64,000 bases of DNA from Sphingomonas sanguinis (GCF_019297835.1 NZ_CP079203.1:2842501-2906500); one strand, 5' to 3'; positions 53,600 to 63,051 are shown, numbered from the stretch's first letter. The notes: a model not told the origin generated them from the sequence alone. Numbers and translations are program-made.

Positions 53600-54082
53600 A
53601 TGATGAATGATCTTCTGCTCGCCGCCTTCAGCATGATAGCGCAGAGCACTGCGAACTGCACGCAGAGCGGGGACGGTGTGCCTCTCGAGGTCGAGGTGGA
53701 CGGATGGAAGGACCGTGCTGGTCGGGTGCGGGTGGAACTGTATCCTGACAACGACCGGGACTTCCTGGCCGACGACGGCAAGCTCCTTGCGGCAGGAAAG
53801 ACGTTTCGTCGGGTGGACGTCGCGACGCCGCAGTCCCCGCGCGTATCGCTCTGCATCATGGCTCCGGCAGCCGGCCGGTATGCGCTGGTCGTGCTCCACG
53901 ACCGCGACGGGAACCACAAGTTCGGTCTCGTGCCCGACGGCGTCGGCTTCGGCGGAAACCCAAAGCTCGGCTTCTCCAAGCCCAAGGCTGAGGCTGCGTC
54001 GGTGACGGTCTCCCCAGGCGGCACTCGCACGCGCGTCGTGTTGAACTACCGCCGCGGCTTGTCGATGCGTCCGTTGGAGTGA
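53600..54082 (+). CDS. DUF2141 domain secreted protein
   Basis: 160 aa with a short signal-like start (LLLAAFSMIAQS) and a DUF2141 beta-sandwich (LEVEVDGWKDRAGRVRVELY, YALVVLHDRDGNHKFGLVPD, GFGGNPKLGFSKPKAEAASV). These proteins are common in the alphaproteobacterial periplasm; no enzymatic role is known. It is close to a glycosyltransferase gene on the same strand. Confidence 0.85.
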   Translation: MMNDLLLAAFSMIAQSTANCTQSGDGVPLEVEVDGWKDRAGRVRVELYPDNDRDFLADDGKLLAAGKTFRRVDVATPQSPRVSLCIMAPAAGRYALVVLHDRDGNHKFGLVPDGVGFGGNPKLGFSKPKAEAASVTVSPGGTRTRVVLNYRRGLSMRPLE

Positions 54083-54578
54083 GTCTTCTCGCTATCGGCC
54101 GCCGACCGGTTCGTCCGCGCTGGGCAGCTTCAGGCGCTCTCCAGCGAGAACGAGGGGCGCCATGTCCACACCTGTGGCTGCGGGCTGGACCGGAGCTCCC
54201 GCGAAGGATTTCGACGACGTCAACACGATCGGGTGCAGCTTGAACGACGCTCCGGCCGTGCCTGTGAAGAAAGCCGCTTCGGAACCGCCGAGCTTCGGAT
54301 GGACGCGCCGTGCGCCTGTCGCGCTGCCGCAGCAGGCGGGCCATCCGGACGATCGTGGACGCAACCCTCTCCGACCGGGCCCCCATGAGCAATGTCGGCG
54401 TGCCGGATAGGGTGGGAGCCAGCGCCGCATCGCTTCGACTTTGACGGGAGGTGGCCGGGCATGCCGCGGGCACAGCGTCGCGGGATCCTCGATCGCCGTG
54501 GCGACGCGTCCGACACGGTGCCCGCGTCGAGGACGTCAGGTTCGAAGGACGAGGATCCGCCGTGGTTCGTCCGTCGCC
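54083..54578. other. Spacer with possible gene remnant on the minus strand
   Basis: About 500 bp. The minus frame 54092-54430 has protein-like stretches (HPKLGGSEAAFFTGTAG, KLHPIVLTSSKSFAGAP) but its start is out of register with a neighbouring frame; it may be a decayed gene. Not assigned. Confidence 0.3.
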
Positions 54579-55280
54579 TCAGAACGGCCGCCTGCGCCTC
54601 GCATGGCCCAAGCGGCCCTCGGTTCCCGGCGACGCCTGCTGGGGCGGGTGGGTCCAGAGGTGGACCAGCCATGTGCGTCCGTCGGCGACGATCGGCGGAA
54701 GGTTGCTCCACTGCGGACCGGAGAAGATGGGCTTCAAGGGGCGTGCCAGGGGTTCGTACATCGTGACGAGAACGAGATCGGCGTGAGCCTGCGCACGGCG
54801 GACCGCGGCGGCCGGAGCCTTCAGGTAACAGAGCATCTCGCACATGGTCACGAGCGAAAACCTCCTGCCCTCCAGCGATGGGACGTCCTCATCGAAGTCG
54901 GCCTCGATGAAGTCGACGGACGGCAGAAGGATGCGCGCCCGGGCAATCGCCCTGGCTGCGCCTTCGAGGCCTGTCACCTCCTCGGCGACGTCCATCAGGA
55001 AGCGCGTCTGCAGGCCTTCGCCACAACCGATCTCCAGAACGGAGGAGATCTCCGGAAGATGTTCCTCGATACGCCTGTTCGTAGCCGCGAAGCGGGCCTG
55101 TTCCCGGTCGCTGGAAAGGCGCCACGGGTCCGGCATCTCGTAGAGTTCGTTCAGTATCTCCAAGCCACCTTCGAATTGACGGCGTCTGACCTTCCATCGC
55201 CGGATAGCCTTCCGGAGTCTTGCTTGCAGGGATGTGTCCACGATCATTGCGCGAGCCCGGATAATCTGTTTCAAGAGCAT
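54579..55280 (-). CDS. NodS-like SAM-dependent methyltransferase
   Basis: 233 aa from ATG 55280 (55247 possible). Rossmann methyltransferase with SAM motif I VLEIGCGEGLQTRFL, motif II VDFIEADFDEDVP and LVTMCEMLCYL. It resembles NodS-type N-methyltransferases, which are often linked to glycan-modifying genes. It is divergent from the membrane-protein gene at 55408 (128-bp spacer). Confidence 0.85.
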   Translation of the reverse strand: MLLKQIIRARAMIVDTSLQARLRKAIRRWKVRRRQFEGGLEILNELYEMPDPWRLSSDREQARFAATNRRIEEHLPEISSVLEIGCGEGLQTRFLMDVAEEVTGLEGAARAIARARILLPSVDFIEADFDEDVPSLEGRRFSLVTMCEMLCYLKAPAAAVRRAQAHADLVLVTMYEPLARPLKPIFSGPQWSNLPPIVADGRTWLVHLWTHPPQQASPGTEGRLGHARRRRPF

Positions 55281-55407
55281 GCGACGGGTACCAACCGATC
55301 AGCTCCATCCGACCCATTGACGAAGCAGTGGCGGGACCACCGCACTACGGATCCGCGGGATCCGTCCGGCGCGCTGGCCCAGGTCCGCTGCGGCAACGAG
55401 GATCAGG

Positions 55408-56325
55408 ATGATGACCGCATCACTGCAGCGTTTCGCAGGCGGGAGGGCGATGCGGAGAGGCGCCGCGCTATGGCGCCGATGCGAGCCCATCGTGGCGCCG
55501 TGGTTCGGCGTCGTCGCGACAGCGGCGACCATCGCCTTGATCATGCGGCAGCTGCGCGGCCAGGACGCGCTGAGCCTCGTGGGCGCGATCCCCGCGGATC
55601 CCGCCTTCTGGCTGGTGTGCGTGGCGGTCGTCCTGACCGAACCGGTGTGCGACTGGATCGCGCTCCGCCGCCTGGAGAGGATCGGGCGGGAAGCCGTCGT
55701 ACCCCTGGTGCGCAAGCAGACGTTGAACGATCTGTTCTTCGGCTACGTCGGAGACGCGTACTTCCTGATCTGGCTGCGCCGCAGACTCGGAGATCCCCGA
55801 CGCGCCTTCACGATCGTCTGCGACCTGTCCGTAGTCTCGTCGCTCATGAACACGATCGTCACGCTTGCGCTCCTAGTGGCGATGTGGGCACCGCTGAGCG
55901 CGATCACCAGCGGGTACGTGGGCGTCCGGGGAGGTGTCGGACTGCTCGGCATCGTCCTGGTTCCCGTGGCGGTGCTCGCTTGGAACCGCGTCCGCGCGCG
56001 CAGCGCGTCGGGGCTGGTGACGATCATGCTGCTTCAATCGCTCAGGACCGTTGCCGTCGCCGCAGGCATCGCGCTGGCTTGGCACCTCGCGCTCCCTGCC
56101 GTTTCGCTCTCGGCGTGGATGCTGCTGTCGGCCGGTCGGATGATCGTCTCCCGCATCCCCGTCATACCGAACAAGGATCTTGCGTTCGTGGCCTGCGCCG
56201 GCCTGTTCGCCGGACAGCGGCCCGAGGTCGTCCCGATGATCGCGAGCGTGACGTTCCTCCTGCTTGCGCTTCAGGCCTGCTTCGCGATCATCACCTTCGT
56301 TGGTCCGCTGCCTCGGCGCCGATAG
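55408..56325 (+). CDS. Polytopic membrane protein (paralogue of 59371-60492)
   Basis: 305 aa with about eight transmembrane helices and the motif SRIPVIPNKDLAF near the C-terminus. The overall plan resembles the lysylphosphatidylglycerol synthase transmembrane/UPF0104 (YbhN, AglD) group, though the identity is not certain. It shares the pattern VSRLP-VPNKD, the Leu-rich C-terminus and helix spacing with the protein at 59371-60492. A lipid- or glycan-flipping role is inferred. Start 55408 has GAGG six bases upstream; 55450 is possible. Confidence 0.7.
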   Translation: MMTASLQRFAGGRAMRRGAALWRRCEPIVAPWFGVVATAATIALIMRQLRGQDALSLVGAIPADPAFWLVCVAVVLTEPVCDWIALRRLERIGREAVVPLVRKQTLNDLFFGYVGDAYFLIWLRRRLGDPRRAFTIVCDLSVVSSLMNTIVTLALLVAMWAPLSAITSGYVGVRGGVGLLGIVLVPVAVLAWNRVRARSASGLVTIMLLQSLRTVAVAAGIALAWHLALPAVSLSAWMLLSAGRMIVSRIPVIPNKDLAFVACAGLFAGQRPEVVPMIASVTFLLLALQACFAIITFVGPLPRRR

Positions 56326-56883
56326 CGCGGGGCCGTGCGTCGTCGACGTCCGGGGCCTTGCGCTCCTCTCGTGCAGAGAATCGCCTGCAAGCCTCGTCCG
56401 GGTCGCGATCCATCACCAACTATGCGGGACGCGATCTCGATGTCTCGCGTCGGGGAGGGTCCGCGGTCGCGGCTGTGGTGCATGTACCCGACGCACCATG
56501 ACCCGGTCGTCCTGCGTCGTCCAACGCCCTCCTGCAGCGGCTGCGGCAGGTCGCCACGCTTCCTGCCGTTGGCCGTATAGCCTTGAAGGGGCGGTGTCTT
56601 GCCGGCTGAGCGGCTGCATCCCAGGTGCCGCTGGAAGCCGGGACGTTGGTGATGGGTCGATGATGGGCAACGACCGCCGGGCGCGCGAGGGCGACTGCAG
56701 GCAGCACCTTCCCGTGCGGCTAGGCGGTCTGAGATCTGCTTTCGTCCGATCGCCACGTTATCGCCGCGTTGAAGACGATGCCGACGTCGTAGTAGAGGGA
56801 ACCGGCGTGTAGCCACCCATATCGAGGTCCATCGAGTACGTCCGCGAACGCGGAGCGCGGGTCCTCGATAGGGTACCCGCCCG
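56326..56883. other. Spacer without convincing genes
   Basis: About 560 bp. Several short frames with skewed composition; none has a good start site or recognisable domain. Confidence 0.3.
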
Positions 56884-57102
56884 CTAGGACCGCTTCTTCG
56901 TGCCCTGGGAAATGCGGAAGGTCATGTTCGCCTTGAACCTCGCGCGAAGATCTTCCAGCGTTCCGGTGCCGTAGATCCTCACGGCCTCCGCTGCCGTCAT
57001 GAACGTCCCTTTCGGCCTAGCGGTCTGTCTGGAAGAGGCGCTTGCCGAACCCTTCGTAGCTTTCGGGGTGGAGGTCGTTCCGGCCGACTTGCTCCTCGAC
57101 AT
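56884..57102 (-). CDS. Small basic hypothetical protein
   Basis: 72 aa from ATG 57102 (GGAG nine bases upstream). A Ser/Thr/Lys-rich low-complexity N-terminus precedes a short conserved-looking domain (MTAAEAVRIYGTGTLEDLRA, RFKANMTFRISQGTKKRS). No family recognised. The frame is open upstream to 57228. Confidence 0.5.
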   Translation of the reverse strand: MSRSKSAGTTSTPKATKGSASASSRQTARPKGTFMTAAEAVRIYGTGTLEDLRARFKANMTFRISQGTKKRS

Positions 57103-57396
57103 GCCAGGTGCTCCGGCCGCGCCGCTCGCCGATCGCATCGCATCGGAGAATGCGGCGCCGCCAGGACCGGATTTCGTTCTGTTCTCCGGTCGTCGGGAAA
57201 CCCTGTCCGATATGCCCTTCACGACCATGACGACGCGCTTCCTCCGATAGGATGAATTGGGATCGGCTCACGGCTCGCTCGGCAGCGCAGCAGATCGCGA
57301 TGCTCGGCGCGGATGCATCGATCGCGCACCGTCCGATGCGCTCCCTCCTGACAACCGACCGTTCGGTCGCGGAGCCGTTCGTCCGAGATGCATGAC

Positions 57397-57422
57397 GTGG
57401 GCCGGTCTCGCGACCGGCCCAC
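57397..57422 (-). terminator. Strong hairpin downstream of the OmpW-like gene
   Basis: A perfect 11-bp stem GTGGGCCGGTC / GACCGGCCCAC with loop TCGC, 24 bp after the stop at 57446. No T-run, but its position fits a terminator for the minus-strand gene. Confidence 0.6.
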
Positions 57423-57445
57423 GATCCCCCGAGGGCTTGGGGATC

Positions 57446-58222
57446 TCAGAACTTCTGGCGGATGCCGAGCATGAGGGAGGCGGACGATGCGCGCGGCTTG
57501 TACGTCTGCGTCACCACCGGTCCGCCCGTCGTGGCTCGGTTCTGGCTCGTGAAGTCGAGGGCGGAGGTCCGCGAGTAGCGTCCGGCGAGCTCCAGCGTCG
57601 TGGTCGGGGTCAGCTCGTAGCCAGCGCCCGCGTCGAGGTGCCAGCGGAGACCCCAGTCACGATCCCTGATCCGAGTGCCGGCGATCCGCGCCGCCTGCGC
57701 CTGCGTCGTGGCGGTAGCGGGCACGGCCAGCCGCGTCGCGCGCAGGTCCACGCGCGACGCACCGATGCCGGCGCCGACGAAGGGCTTCAGGCGGCCTTCC
57801 GAGTTGAAGTCCACGTAGCCGGCCACGCCGATGTCGAGCGACTTGACGCGACCCGAACCGGCGAACGCGCGATCGCTCAGCCGCGCGGAGTTCAGTGACG
57901 CGGTGTTGTGGCCGACCGTGCCCTCGAGCCTGAAGCCGCCGAAGTCGTAGCCCATGCCGAGCTCGCCGGTGAACCCGGGCTTGGCGTCGATGTTGCGTGG
58001 GAGCACGCCGATCGCAGTGGGCGTCGTCGCCCCGGGGCGGGCCGGGGTCGCGACCGTCGCGGGCTTGGGGCCCTTCAGGTCGGCGTCGAGCTGAATGCCC
58101 GCCCGGGCGACCGCGTACGGCCCCGGTTCGGATTGCGCCGACGCCGACGGCGCGGCCAGAAGGGAGAAGCCGGTCGCCAAGGAGAGCGGCGCGAGACGGA
58201 GAATGGTCGTGGAGAACGACAT
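57446..58222 (-). CDS. OmpW/Opa-like outer-membrane beta-barrel protein (copy 2)
   Basis: 258 aa from ATG 58222 (58234 possible). Signal peptide ending LLAAPSASAQ, then the same barrel motifs as copy 1 at 17938-18777: FTGELGMGYDFGGFRLEGTV, LKPFVGAGIGASRVDLRATR, WHLDAGAGYELTPTTTLELA, and C-terminal SLMLGIRQKF. The two are clear paralogues that differ mainly in the Pro-rich insert. It is followed by a strong hairpin. Confidence 0.87.
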   Translation of the reverse strand: MSFSTTILRLAPLSLATGFSLLAAPSASAQSEPGPYAVARAGIQLDADLKGPKPATVATPARPGATTPTAIGVLPRNIDAKPGFTGELGMGYDFGGFRLEGTVGHNTASLNSARLSDRAFAGSGRVKSLDIGVAGYVDFNSEGRLKPFVGAGIGASRVDLRATRLAVPATATTQAQAARIAGTRIRDRDWGLRWHLDAGAGYELTPTTTLELAGRYSRTSALDFTSQNRATTGGPVVTQTYKPRASSASLMLGIRQKF

Positions 58223-58555
58223 GGTCGGGGACATCCCTTTGGAAGATTGAGAGAACGAGGTTCGAAATTGTGGCGCGCTCGAGTGCTCGTGCCGCTACGA
58301 CCACCCGACGAAGCCGCGGCGGAAGCGCCTCACCCCGAAGTCGTCCGAGCGGCGCCCGGCCTGATCAAGGACTCCATCCGAAGTTCGCTTCGTGTGAGGC
58401 GATGAGGGCACGACTTCGTCACCGCGTGGATGCTGGATGATACGGATGAAGTGACCCTCGGCGTTTCAGAACGGAGGCGCGGGGATTCCCTGGGAATGAT
58501 GCAGGACGCCGGTATCCGGCTCGATCGTTCTCGAAGGCGACGACGAGCAGAGGCC

Positions 58556-59374
58556 GTGGTCAATCTCGTCATGTGCGCCGACGACTTCGGACGAAGCGCC
58601 GCGATCGACGACGCCATCGTCGAACTCGCGGAGCGCGGTCGCCTGGGCGCGGCCACGGTGATGGTCGGAGAAGCGAAGCTCTGGCGCAGCTGCGCTGCCC
58701 TCAAGCGCGTCGGCACCATCGAGATCGGCCTGCACGTCGTCCTGAGCGGCGACGTTTCGGCGGAAGGCAGAGCCACCCTCTCCGGCGGGTATGTCCCCCG
58801 CGACATCGACGGACTCACGCGGGCCGCGCTGCTGCGACGGCTCCCGTTGGATCGGATCGCCCTCGAGGTGGTCGCACAGTTCGACGAGTTCGAGAGGGTG
58901 TTCGGACACGCTCCGCACTTCGTGGACGGCCACCAGCACTGCCATATGCTTCCGGGCATCCGGGAGATCGTGCTCCTGACGGCGGCGCAGAGGAGCCCCT
59001 CCTGCTGGGTGCGGTCATGCGAGGAATCCCTCGCATCGCTGATCCGACGCGGCGTGGACCGCGGGCGGGCTCTGCGCAGTGCGGTCCTGTCGCGCGGGAT
59101 GCGGGCGTCGGCACGGGCACTCGGCCTGCGGGCGAACGACGGCTTCGCGGGACTGTACGACCTCCGCGATCCGCTGAACTACCATCGTCGCCTACCGCGC
59201 TTCATGGATCACGCCTCCGGCCCGAACCACCTCGTCATCTGCCATCCGGCGCGAGCCGCGGATTCCGGGGACGCCATCGGACCCGCGCGGGTGGCGGAGT
59301 ACGATTTCCTCAGCCGGGCGCCGATCGAGCTTCTCGCGGCGGATCGCGGACTGTCGCTCGGCGCCTTCAGGTGA
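58556..59374 (+). CDS. ChbG/HpnK (YdjC) family deacetylase
   Basis: 272 aa from GTG 58556 (frame open to 58430). YdjC fold: VMCADDFGRSAAIDDAI with the metal-binding Asp pair, GLHVVLSGD, HFVDGHQHCHMLPGI with the His ligands, and HPARAADSG near the end. It removes acetyl groups from N-acetylated sugars; HpnK members act on hopanoid headgroups. It is the first of four overlapping genes (to 62383) for a glycolipid or surface glycan. Confidence 0.87.
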   Translation: MVNLVMCADDFGRSAAIDDAIVELAERGRLGAATVMVGEAKLWRSCAALKRVGTIEIGLHVVLSGDVSAEGRATLSGGYVPRDIDGLTRAALLRRLPLDRIALEVVAQFDEFERVFGHAPHFVDGHQHCHMLPGIREIVLLTAAQRSPSCWVRSCEESLASLIRRGVDRGRALRSAVLSRGMRASARALGLRANDGFAGLYDLRDPLNYHRRLPRFMDHASGPNHLVICHPARAADSGDAIGPARVAEYDFLSRAPIELLAADRGLSLGAFR

Positions 59375-60492
59375 CGCCGTCCGAGGCCTCGCCGGCGACG
59401 GCATCCGGTCGGGCGGTCTGGCCTACGCTGTCGATCAGGCGGGGCGGCCCGCGTGCCGTAGCCTCGTGGCTGCCCGGGGCCGTGGTAATGATGTTCGTGG
59501 GGTGGCAGCTGGCCCATTTCGGCTATCGCGACCTGATCGGCATGCTGCCGTCGCGGCCCGGCTTCTACGTGGCGCTGATCATGCTCTACCTGACCCTTCC
59601 CGTATCGGAGATGGTGATCTTCCGGCGGGTCTGGGGCGTGCCCGCGAACGTCCTGTTCCCGCTGCTGAGGAAGGCGGTCATCAACGACGTGGTCCTGAGC
59701 TACGGAGGAGAGGTCGCGCTGTACGCCTGGGCGAGGCGCAGCCTGGACGGACGGATCGCGCCGTTCGGCGCCATCAAGGACGTGAGCGTGCTTTCCGCCG
59801 TGGTCGGGAACCTCGTGACGCTCGTCACGATGATGATCATCGCGCCGCTCGCGATCCGCTACGTGCCGCCAGACACGATCGTGCCGACTGCGGCCTCCGT
59901 TCTGCTGCTGCTCGTCGCACCGCTGCTGGTCCTCGTGTTCTCCCGCCGGGTCTTCAGCCTGCCGGGAGACGATCTGCGCTTCATCGCGAGGGTGCACCTC
60001 GCGAGGCTGGTGGCTTCCCTCGTGCTGACGGCTATGTTGTGGCGGATGGTCCTGCCGGGCGTGGCGCTGAGCTACTGCATCGGGCTTCTCGCGCTGAGGC
60101 TGTTGGTGTCGAGATTGCCGCTGGTCCCCAACAAGGACATGCTGTTCGCGTCCATCGTGGTGCTGGTCGTCGGTCATGACAACGCGGTGGCCGTTCTCAT
60201 CTCGCTGACCGCAATGGCCTTCCTCGCCTTGCACTTGGCGTGCTTCTCCCTCCTGACCATCGCCGGGATGCTCCGTCGGCATCTGACGGCGCGTCGGTGG
60301 TGTCGCCTTCGCCGCTCACCGGTTTTCTGGTGCCGCCGAGCGCGCGTCGCGCAACGCAGGAATTCCGGCAAGAGTCTTGCCCGGCTGGCGACTCCGGTTT
60401 CTACCCCTGGACGTTGGCGGCGACCCGGTTCGCCCGTGCGACGCGCCCGGGCTCCGCGCGTGCCGTCAACGGCGCCCGGCCTGAGCGGATGA
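59371..60492 (+). CDS. Polytopic membrane protein, possible lipid/glycan flippase
   Basis: 373 aa from GTG 59371, overlapping the deacetylase stop. About eight transmembrane helices with VSRLPLVPNKDMLFASIVVL near the C-terminus, paralogous to 55408-56325, and an Arg-rich tail of ~70 residues that overlaps the start of the next gene (ATGA). The family plan is like YbhN/AglD membrane proteins; transport of a lipid-linked sugar is inferred from operon context. Confidence 0.7.
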   Translation: MTPSEASPATASGRAVWPTLSIRRGGPRAVASWLPGAVVMMFVGWQLAHFGYRDLIGMLPSRPGFYVALIMLYLTLPVSEMVIFRRVWGVPANVLFPLLRKAVINDVVLSYGGEVALYAWARRSLDGRIAPFGAIKDVSVLSAVVGNLVTLVTMMIIAPLAIRYVPPDTIVPTAASVLLLLVAPLLVLVFSRRVFSLPGDDLRFIARVHLARLVASLVLTAMLWRMVLPGVALSYCIGLLALRLLVSRLPLVPNKDMLFASIVVLVVGHDNAVAVLISLTAMAFLALHLACFSLLTIAGMLRRHLTARRWCRLRRSPVFWCRRARVAQRRNSGKSLARLATPVSTPGRWRRPGSPVRRARAPRVPSTAPGLSG

Positions 60493-61637
60493 GGATCGTC
60501 GACGTAAGCGGCTTCTACGCGGCCGGAGGGGGAGGCGTCCGCCGCTACGTGGAGGCCAAGCTCGCCTATGCCCACGCCAACGGCGACGAGGTGATCGTCG
60601 TCGCCCCCGGCGCAGACGATCGTCTTGAAGGACGCCGCGGAGGGGCCGTGCGCTGGGTGGCGGCGCCCCGTTTCCCTCTCGATCGCCGCTACCGCATGCT
60701 GGTGAATGCCGGACCGATACATCGGCTGCTCGACGAACTGCGCCCGGACATCGTCGAGGCGTCATCTCCGTGGCGCACTGCCGCGATCGTGGCGGAATGG
60801 GGCGGCGATGCGCCGAAGCACTGGATCATGCACGCCGATCCGCTTGCCGCATACCCGTACCGCTGGTTCGATCGGCTCGTAAGCCATCGGACGATCGATG
60901 CCGGGTTCGGTTGGTACTGGCGCTACATGCGCCGGATGGCGCCGGCGTACGCCAGCATAGTGTGCCCCAACGGTTGGCTGGCCTCCAGGCTTCTGAAGGG
61001 CGGCATGCCTCAGGCATGCGCGATACCTTTCGGCGTGGAGCCGGGCGTGTTCTCCCCCCGACTCCGCGACGAGGGACTGCGACGCCGCCTACTCGCGGCC
61101 TGCGGACGATCCCCGGACGGCCTGCTGCTGCTGGGTGTGGGCCGACACTCGCCCGAGAAGAACTGGCCGCTCGCCATCGAGGCGGCGCGGGTGGCGGGAG
61201 CTTGGCGCGAGGTCGCATTGGTGCTGGTGGGCGACGGACGAGACACGTCCGCCGTCCTCCAGGCGGCGGCCGGCAATCCGCACGTCCGCCTGCTGGCGCC
61301 GACGTCGGATAGGGCTGCGTTGGCCGGGCTGATGGCCAGTTCGGACGCTTTGATCCACGCGTGCGCCGCCGAGACGTTCTGCTTCGTCGCGGCCGAAGCC
61401 GCCGCATCGGGGATTCCGGTTCTCGCACCCGATGTGGGTGGGGCCCGCTACGCGGCAGGCGATGCCGCCAGGCTCTACAGATCCGGCGACGCGGCGAGTG
61501 CCGCCGGAGCGATAATCCGGTTGGAAGGCGCGAGACCGCGCGCCTCCTCGCCCTCATTCGGAAGGAGACGTTCCATGACCGATCACTTCGTCGAGCTGTT
61601 CGATCGCTACCGCGCCTCGCTGGGGAGGGCGGCATGA
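60489..61637 (+). CDS. Family 4 glycosyltransferase
   Basis: 382 aa from ATG 60489. GT-B fold with an N-terminal acceptor domain starting RIVDVSGFYAAGGGGVRRYV and a C-terminal donor domain with LLGVGRHSPEKNWPLAIEAA and EX7E-like ACAAETFCFVAAEAAASGIP. It uses a nucleotide sugar to extend a lipid or glycan acceptor. It overlaps both neighbours by ATGA, so the operon is tightly coupled. Confidence 0.9.
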   Translation: MRIVDVSGFYAAGGGGVRRYVEAKLAYAHANGDEVIVVAPGADDRLEGRRGGAVRWVAAPRFPLDRRYRMLVNAGPIHRLLDELRPDIVEASSPWRTAAIVAEWGGDAPKHWIMHADPLAAYPYRWFDRLVSHRTIDAGFGWYWRYMRRMAPAYASIVCPNGWLASRLLKGGMPQACAIPFGVEPGVFSPRLRDEGLRRRLLAACGRSPDGLLLLGVGRHSPEKNWPLAIEAARVAGAWREVALVLVGDGRDTSAVLQAAAGNPHVRLLAPTSDRAALAGLMASSDALIHACAAETFCFVAAEAAASGIPVLAPDVGGARYAAGDAARLYRSGDAASAAGAIIRLEGARPRASSPSFGRRRSMTDHFVELFDRYRASLGRAA

Positions 61638-62383
61638 TCCACGGCGGGAAGCGACTGCTGGCCTCGATCCACGACGTGTCGCCACGCTTCGAAAGCGAGG
61701 TCGACGAGCTCGTCGACCGTCTGCAGGACCACCTCGGTGGCCCCCGCTTCGCGATGCTGGTCATTCCCGATCACTGGAACTCCGCGCCCATCCTACGCGG
61801 CGACGCCTTCGCGTCGCGACTTCGGCGCTGGAGCGAGAGCGGGATCGAGGTCGTTCTGCATGGCTGGAACCACCTGGACCGCTCCCGTCATCGCGGCGTC
61901 GCCGGTCTGAAGGGCCGCCACATGACGGCGGGGGAAGGCGAGTTCCTTGGGATGGGCAGGGAGGAGGCGCTGCGGCGGCTCAGGCGTGGTCGGTCGCTGC
62001 TGGAGGACATCACGGGATCGCGCGTGGACATGTTCGTGGCGCCGGCCTGGCTCTACTCGGAGGGGGCGCGCATCGCCCTCGCGGAGGAGGGCTTCCGCAT
62101 CGCCGAGGACCACTGGCGGGTCTGGTCGCCAGAGAAGGAGGACAAGGTGCTGGCGCGCGGCCCGGTCGTGACCTGGGCGAGCCGCTCGGCTTGGCGGCGC
62201 ATCAGCTCCCGCGCGGCAGCGGCGGTTCTGCGTGCATCGCTCCATCCTCTCCCGACGGTACGCGTGGCCGTCCATCCGGGCGATCTGAACTCGGACCGTC
62301 TGATCGCGAGCATCGACCGGACGTTCGCCGCGTTCGCGGATCGCCGCCCGATGCGCTATGCGGACCTCCTGGGCGGCGGGTGA
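61634..62383 (+). CDS. DUF2334 polysaccharide deacetylase-like protein
   Basis: 249 aa from ATG 61634. DUF2334/NodB-fold: LLASIHDVSPRFESEVDELV with the catalytic Asp, VLHGWNHLDRS with His ligands, and FVAPAWLYSEGARIAL. Second deacetylase of the operon (with the ChbG type), suggesting stepwise processing of an N-acetylated glycan. Ends at the convergent terminator. Confidence 0.85.
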   Translation: MIHGGKRLLASIHDVSPRFESEVDELVDRLQDHLGGPRFAMLVIPDHWNSAPILRGDAFASRLRRWSESGIEVVLHGWNHLDRSRHRGVAGLKGRHMTAGEGEFLGMGREEALRRLRRGRSLLEDITGSRVDMFVAPAWLYSEGARIALAEEGFRIAEDHWRVWSPEKEDKVLARGPVVTWASRSAWRRISSRAAAAVLRASLHPLPTVRVAVHPGDLNSDRLIASIDRTFAAFADRRPMRYADLLGGG

Positions 62384-62386
62384 TCT

Positions 62387-62413
62387 CCGCCCGGTGCCCC
62401 AGGCACCGGGCGG
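62387..62413. terminator. Bidirectional hairpin terminator
   Basis: A perfect 12-bp stem CCGCCCGGTGCC / GGCACCGGGCGG with loop CCA, between the operon end (62383) and the convergent glycine-zipper gene (62439). Confidence 0.65.
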
Positions 62414-62423
62414 ACGTCGCGGA

Positions 62424-62812
62424 TCAGCAGTCGTAGTCTTAGCCGCGGGCGCCGACGAGGTCGCCGAGCAAACTGCCGCCAGCCGCGCCGATGGCGGTGT
62501 TGGCCAGCTTGTTCCGGTTGGAGGTCAGGTGCCCGAGCACGCCGCCGGCCAGTGCGCCAACGACAGCGCCCTTGCCCTTCCGCCACGGGCGGGGTTCGGC
62601 GGCCTGCGCGACGACCGGAGCGCCGTCTCGACCGTCGCGATATCCCTGATCGTAACCGTGTTCGCGTCCGTCCTGGTAGTCGTAGTCGTAGTGCTCGGGC
62701 TCGTCGTCTTCGACGACGACGCGCTCCCGCACCAAGCGCTGAGCATTCGCCGGCATGGACGTCGTGGTGACCAGCAAATGGTGGCGGTGGCGGTAGTGAT
62801 GAGCTTACGCAT
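62424..62812 (-). pseudogene. Decayed glycine-zipper protein (paralogue of 23200-23595)
   Basis: The expected start ATG 62812 begins MRKLITTATAT, but the zipper domain is in another frame (62439-62777: LLVTTTSMPANAQ ... GALAGGVLGHL). One missing base near 62780 in a GCCACC repeat would join them. At the 3' end, the frame has TAA (62439-62441) exactly where the intact copy has Lys of KDYDC; the codons GAC TAC GAC TGC TGA still follow to 62424. The zipper (AIGAAGGSLLGDLVGARG) is intact. A TTG start at 62777 could still give a protein without a full signal peptide. Confidence 0.7.
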
Positions 62813-63051
62813 GACGAGCTCCTTGTCCCGGCCCTGATGCATTCCGGCCTTCATTGCTTCGACGAAGCCGTGATCGGGACACTTCACATTTGGTCGGGTC
62901 ACCCGTTCACTGGCGGCATCGGTTCGACGGCCGCCGCCGCGAGGCGGCGCGGGCGCCCGCCCCGAACCGGAGAGGGGGCGCCTCGTTGGAAGACGTTGGC
63001 GCTGCCAAAGGCGGATCATGCGCTTTCCGCGACGACTCCCTGCACCGGCCG

